Positions 47,835 through 48,644 of a stretch of 48,644 nucleotides of DNA are shown in pieces. The stretch is from NCBI GenBank assembly GCA_016718205.1, contig JADKEB010000007.1, positions 1-48,644 of the forward strand, given 5' to 3'. The stretch is from Saprospiraceae bacterium (GTDB lineage: Bacteria > Bacteroidota > Bacteroidia > Chitinophagales > Saprospiraceae). Every line of letters begins with the position of its first letter. Position 1 is the first letter of the stretch. The translations under genes were made by a program, and so were the position numbers. The notes beneath the pieces were generated by a model. It ran no database searches. It was not told the DNA's origin and saw nothing but the letters and a program-made list of their open reading frames with translations.

Positions 47835-48393
47835 TCATCTTCTTCTACACACTTTTGAGCAGAAGGCAGTAATAAGCCCTACTATAGCCCCAAATAAATG
47901 GCTTTCCCATGAGATATTTTTTTCCACACCAGGAAAGATACTTTCCACACTACCTGCATATAAGACCAGGACAATCAGCGAAAGTACTACAGATTTTGTG
48001 TTTTTCTTAAATATGCCCGTCCAGAAAACAAAAGCTATCAATCCATATACTACACCACTGGCACCGATATGATATGAATGGCAAATAACCACACCAATAT
48101 GCCTTCTCCCAACATGATCATCACCAGGCTTTTTAAAATGCCTTTCTGTAAAAATAATGCCATGATAGATGTCAAGACGAGTATTGGTAATGTATTGGGC
48201 CAGGTGACCCCATGTACCATGCCAAATGGGAAGTAAATATACCTAAGAAACCCGACCACTCTCTGGGGTAAACACCAAAAAATAAAGCCCTTATGCCAGA
48301 AATGACTTCAAACAGTTTTACAGACCATAAAATCAATATTAACACCAATGGAACCAATATTGAATTCAGGAATTTCTTATAGTCTTGATGCAT
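47835..48393 (-). CDS. second rhomboid-family serine protease (frameshifted)
   Basis: About 190-200 residues when joined across indels near 48280, 48215 and 48085. The ATG at 48393 reads MHQDYKKFLNSILVPLVLIL, then WSVKLFEVISGI, SNTLPILVLTSIMALF, the catalytic GASG of IHIGASGVVYGLIAFVFWTG and the His in ISWESHLFGAIVGLITAF. Ser-His dyad intact. Its start overlaps the stop of the upstream gene (TGATG). It is distinct in sequence from the rhomboid at 40.3 kb. Confidence 0.8.
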
Positions 48394-48644
48394 CAAATAT
48401 ATTTTCTCTTGATATGGCGAACAAAAGTTGCTGCTTTTTTGACCTTATTTTCAGCAGTCCACCCATATTTGTACATAACATGATCGGTCAGATATAGTTT
48501 TGCATCATCAAAGCTTTTGAACTGATTGAGCCTGCCCATGATTTCATTAAAAGCTGACTGATCATTTCCGAATAACTCCTGTTGGGTAAAAATCTCTCAT
48601 TGATACCCATAGACTTGGTAAGGTCTGCAATAGGAGATAAGCTA
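48393..48644 (-). CDS. hypothetical protein, C-terminal fragment (frameshifted, truncated by window edge)
   Basis: The 5' part lies beyond the window. Joined frames read IADLTKSMGINERFLTQQEL, FGNDQSAFNEIMGRLNQFKS and FDDAKLYLTDHVMYKYGWTA followed by KAATFVRHIKRK. This helix-rich tail, with NERF...ELFG...AFNEAI-like and YGW motifs, is seen at the C-terminus of conserved Bacteroidota proteins of unknown function. The stop overlaps the rhomboid start in TGATG (48391-48395). Several indels are needed. Confidence 0.5.

Overview
The window looks like chromosomal DNA of a low-GC, AT-rich member of the Bacteroidota, probably a Saprospiria-like lineage. The evidence is a type IX secretion (T9SS) C-terminal sorting domain on a giant HYR/dockerin-like adhesin, a SusC/SusD pair, secreted amidohydrolases, Bacteroidota-type -7 boxes (TAnnTTTG) and the ilvD-B-N-C gene order. 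The organism call is an inference from gene content. Many genes are broken by single-base indels, mostly in homopolymers. Errors are dense at 1-8.3 kb, 13-15 kb, 37.7-39.2 kb, 44-45.2 kb and 47.8-48.6 kb and nearly absent at 29.6-37.6 kb. This pattern fits uncorrected long-read sequence better than true gene decay, so frameshifted genes are annotated here over their full reconstructed span.

Layout. 0-8.3 kb: the 3' end of a 23S rRNA uracil methyltransferase gene, a small unknown gene with a terminator, a ~4.4 kb secreted HYR protein gene (minus) and uvrA (plus, at least eight indels). 8.3-9.5 kb: a gene-poor stretch with a perfect 16-bp parS-like site beside a partial second copy, a ~190-bp MITE-like palindrome, a 13-bp terminator hairpin and a GC-rich structured patch. 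9.5-12.8 kb: an alpha/beta hydrolase and heme A synthase on the minus strand diverge from dtd and a MazG-like pyrophosphohydrolase on the plus strand. The very AT-rich gap between them (11.5-11.96 kb) carries DnaA-box-like repeats and is a good oriC candidate, with the parS-like site 3 kb away. 12.8-18.9 kb: a second MITE-like element, a TPR protein with a repetitive low-complexity region, and three tandem secreted amidohydrolases, of which only the middle one keeps the HxH metal motif.

18.98-29.56 kb is an accessory/defence island. It opens with an IS66-family element (13-bp ends starting GTAA, 8-bp flanking duplication). Next comes a ~984-aa type IIG-like restriction-modification gene cut by an IS630-family element; removing the element plus one TA copy restores the frame exactly. 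Then follow an unknown gene paired with an XRE/ImmA-type metallopeptidase regulator, and a four-gene operon of RelE/HigB-like toxin, HTH antitoxin with a long C-terminal tail, SecB-like protein and unknown protein. I interpret this as a toxin-antitoxin-chaperone (TAC) system with a fourth member. The island closes with a 55-bp exact copy of the IS66 left end.

29.6-39.2 kb: a thioredoxin-like lipoprotein, cyclophilin, SusC and SusD, a terminator, then two sulfatases, suggesting uptake and desulfation of a sulfated compound. 39.2-42.1 kb: yraN, upp, a rhomboid protease and cutC. 42.3-47.5 kb: the branched-chain amino acid operon ilvD-ilvB-ilvN-ilvC on the minus strand, closed by a strong terminator after ilvC. 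The right edge holds a second rhomboid protease and the C-terminus of an unknown gene, both broken. I found no tRNA, rRNA or CRISPR array.
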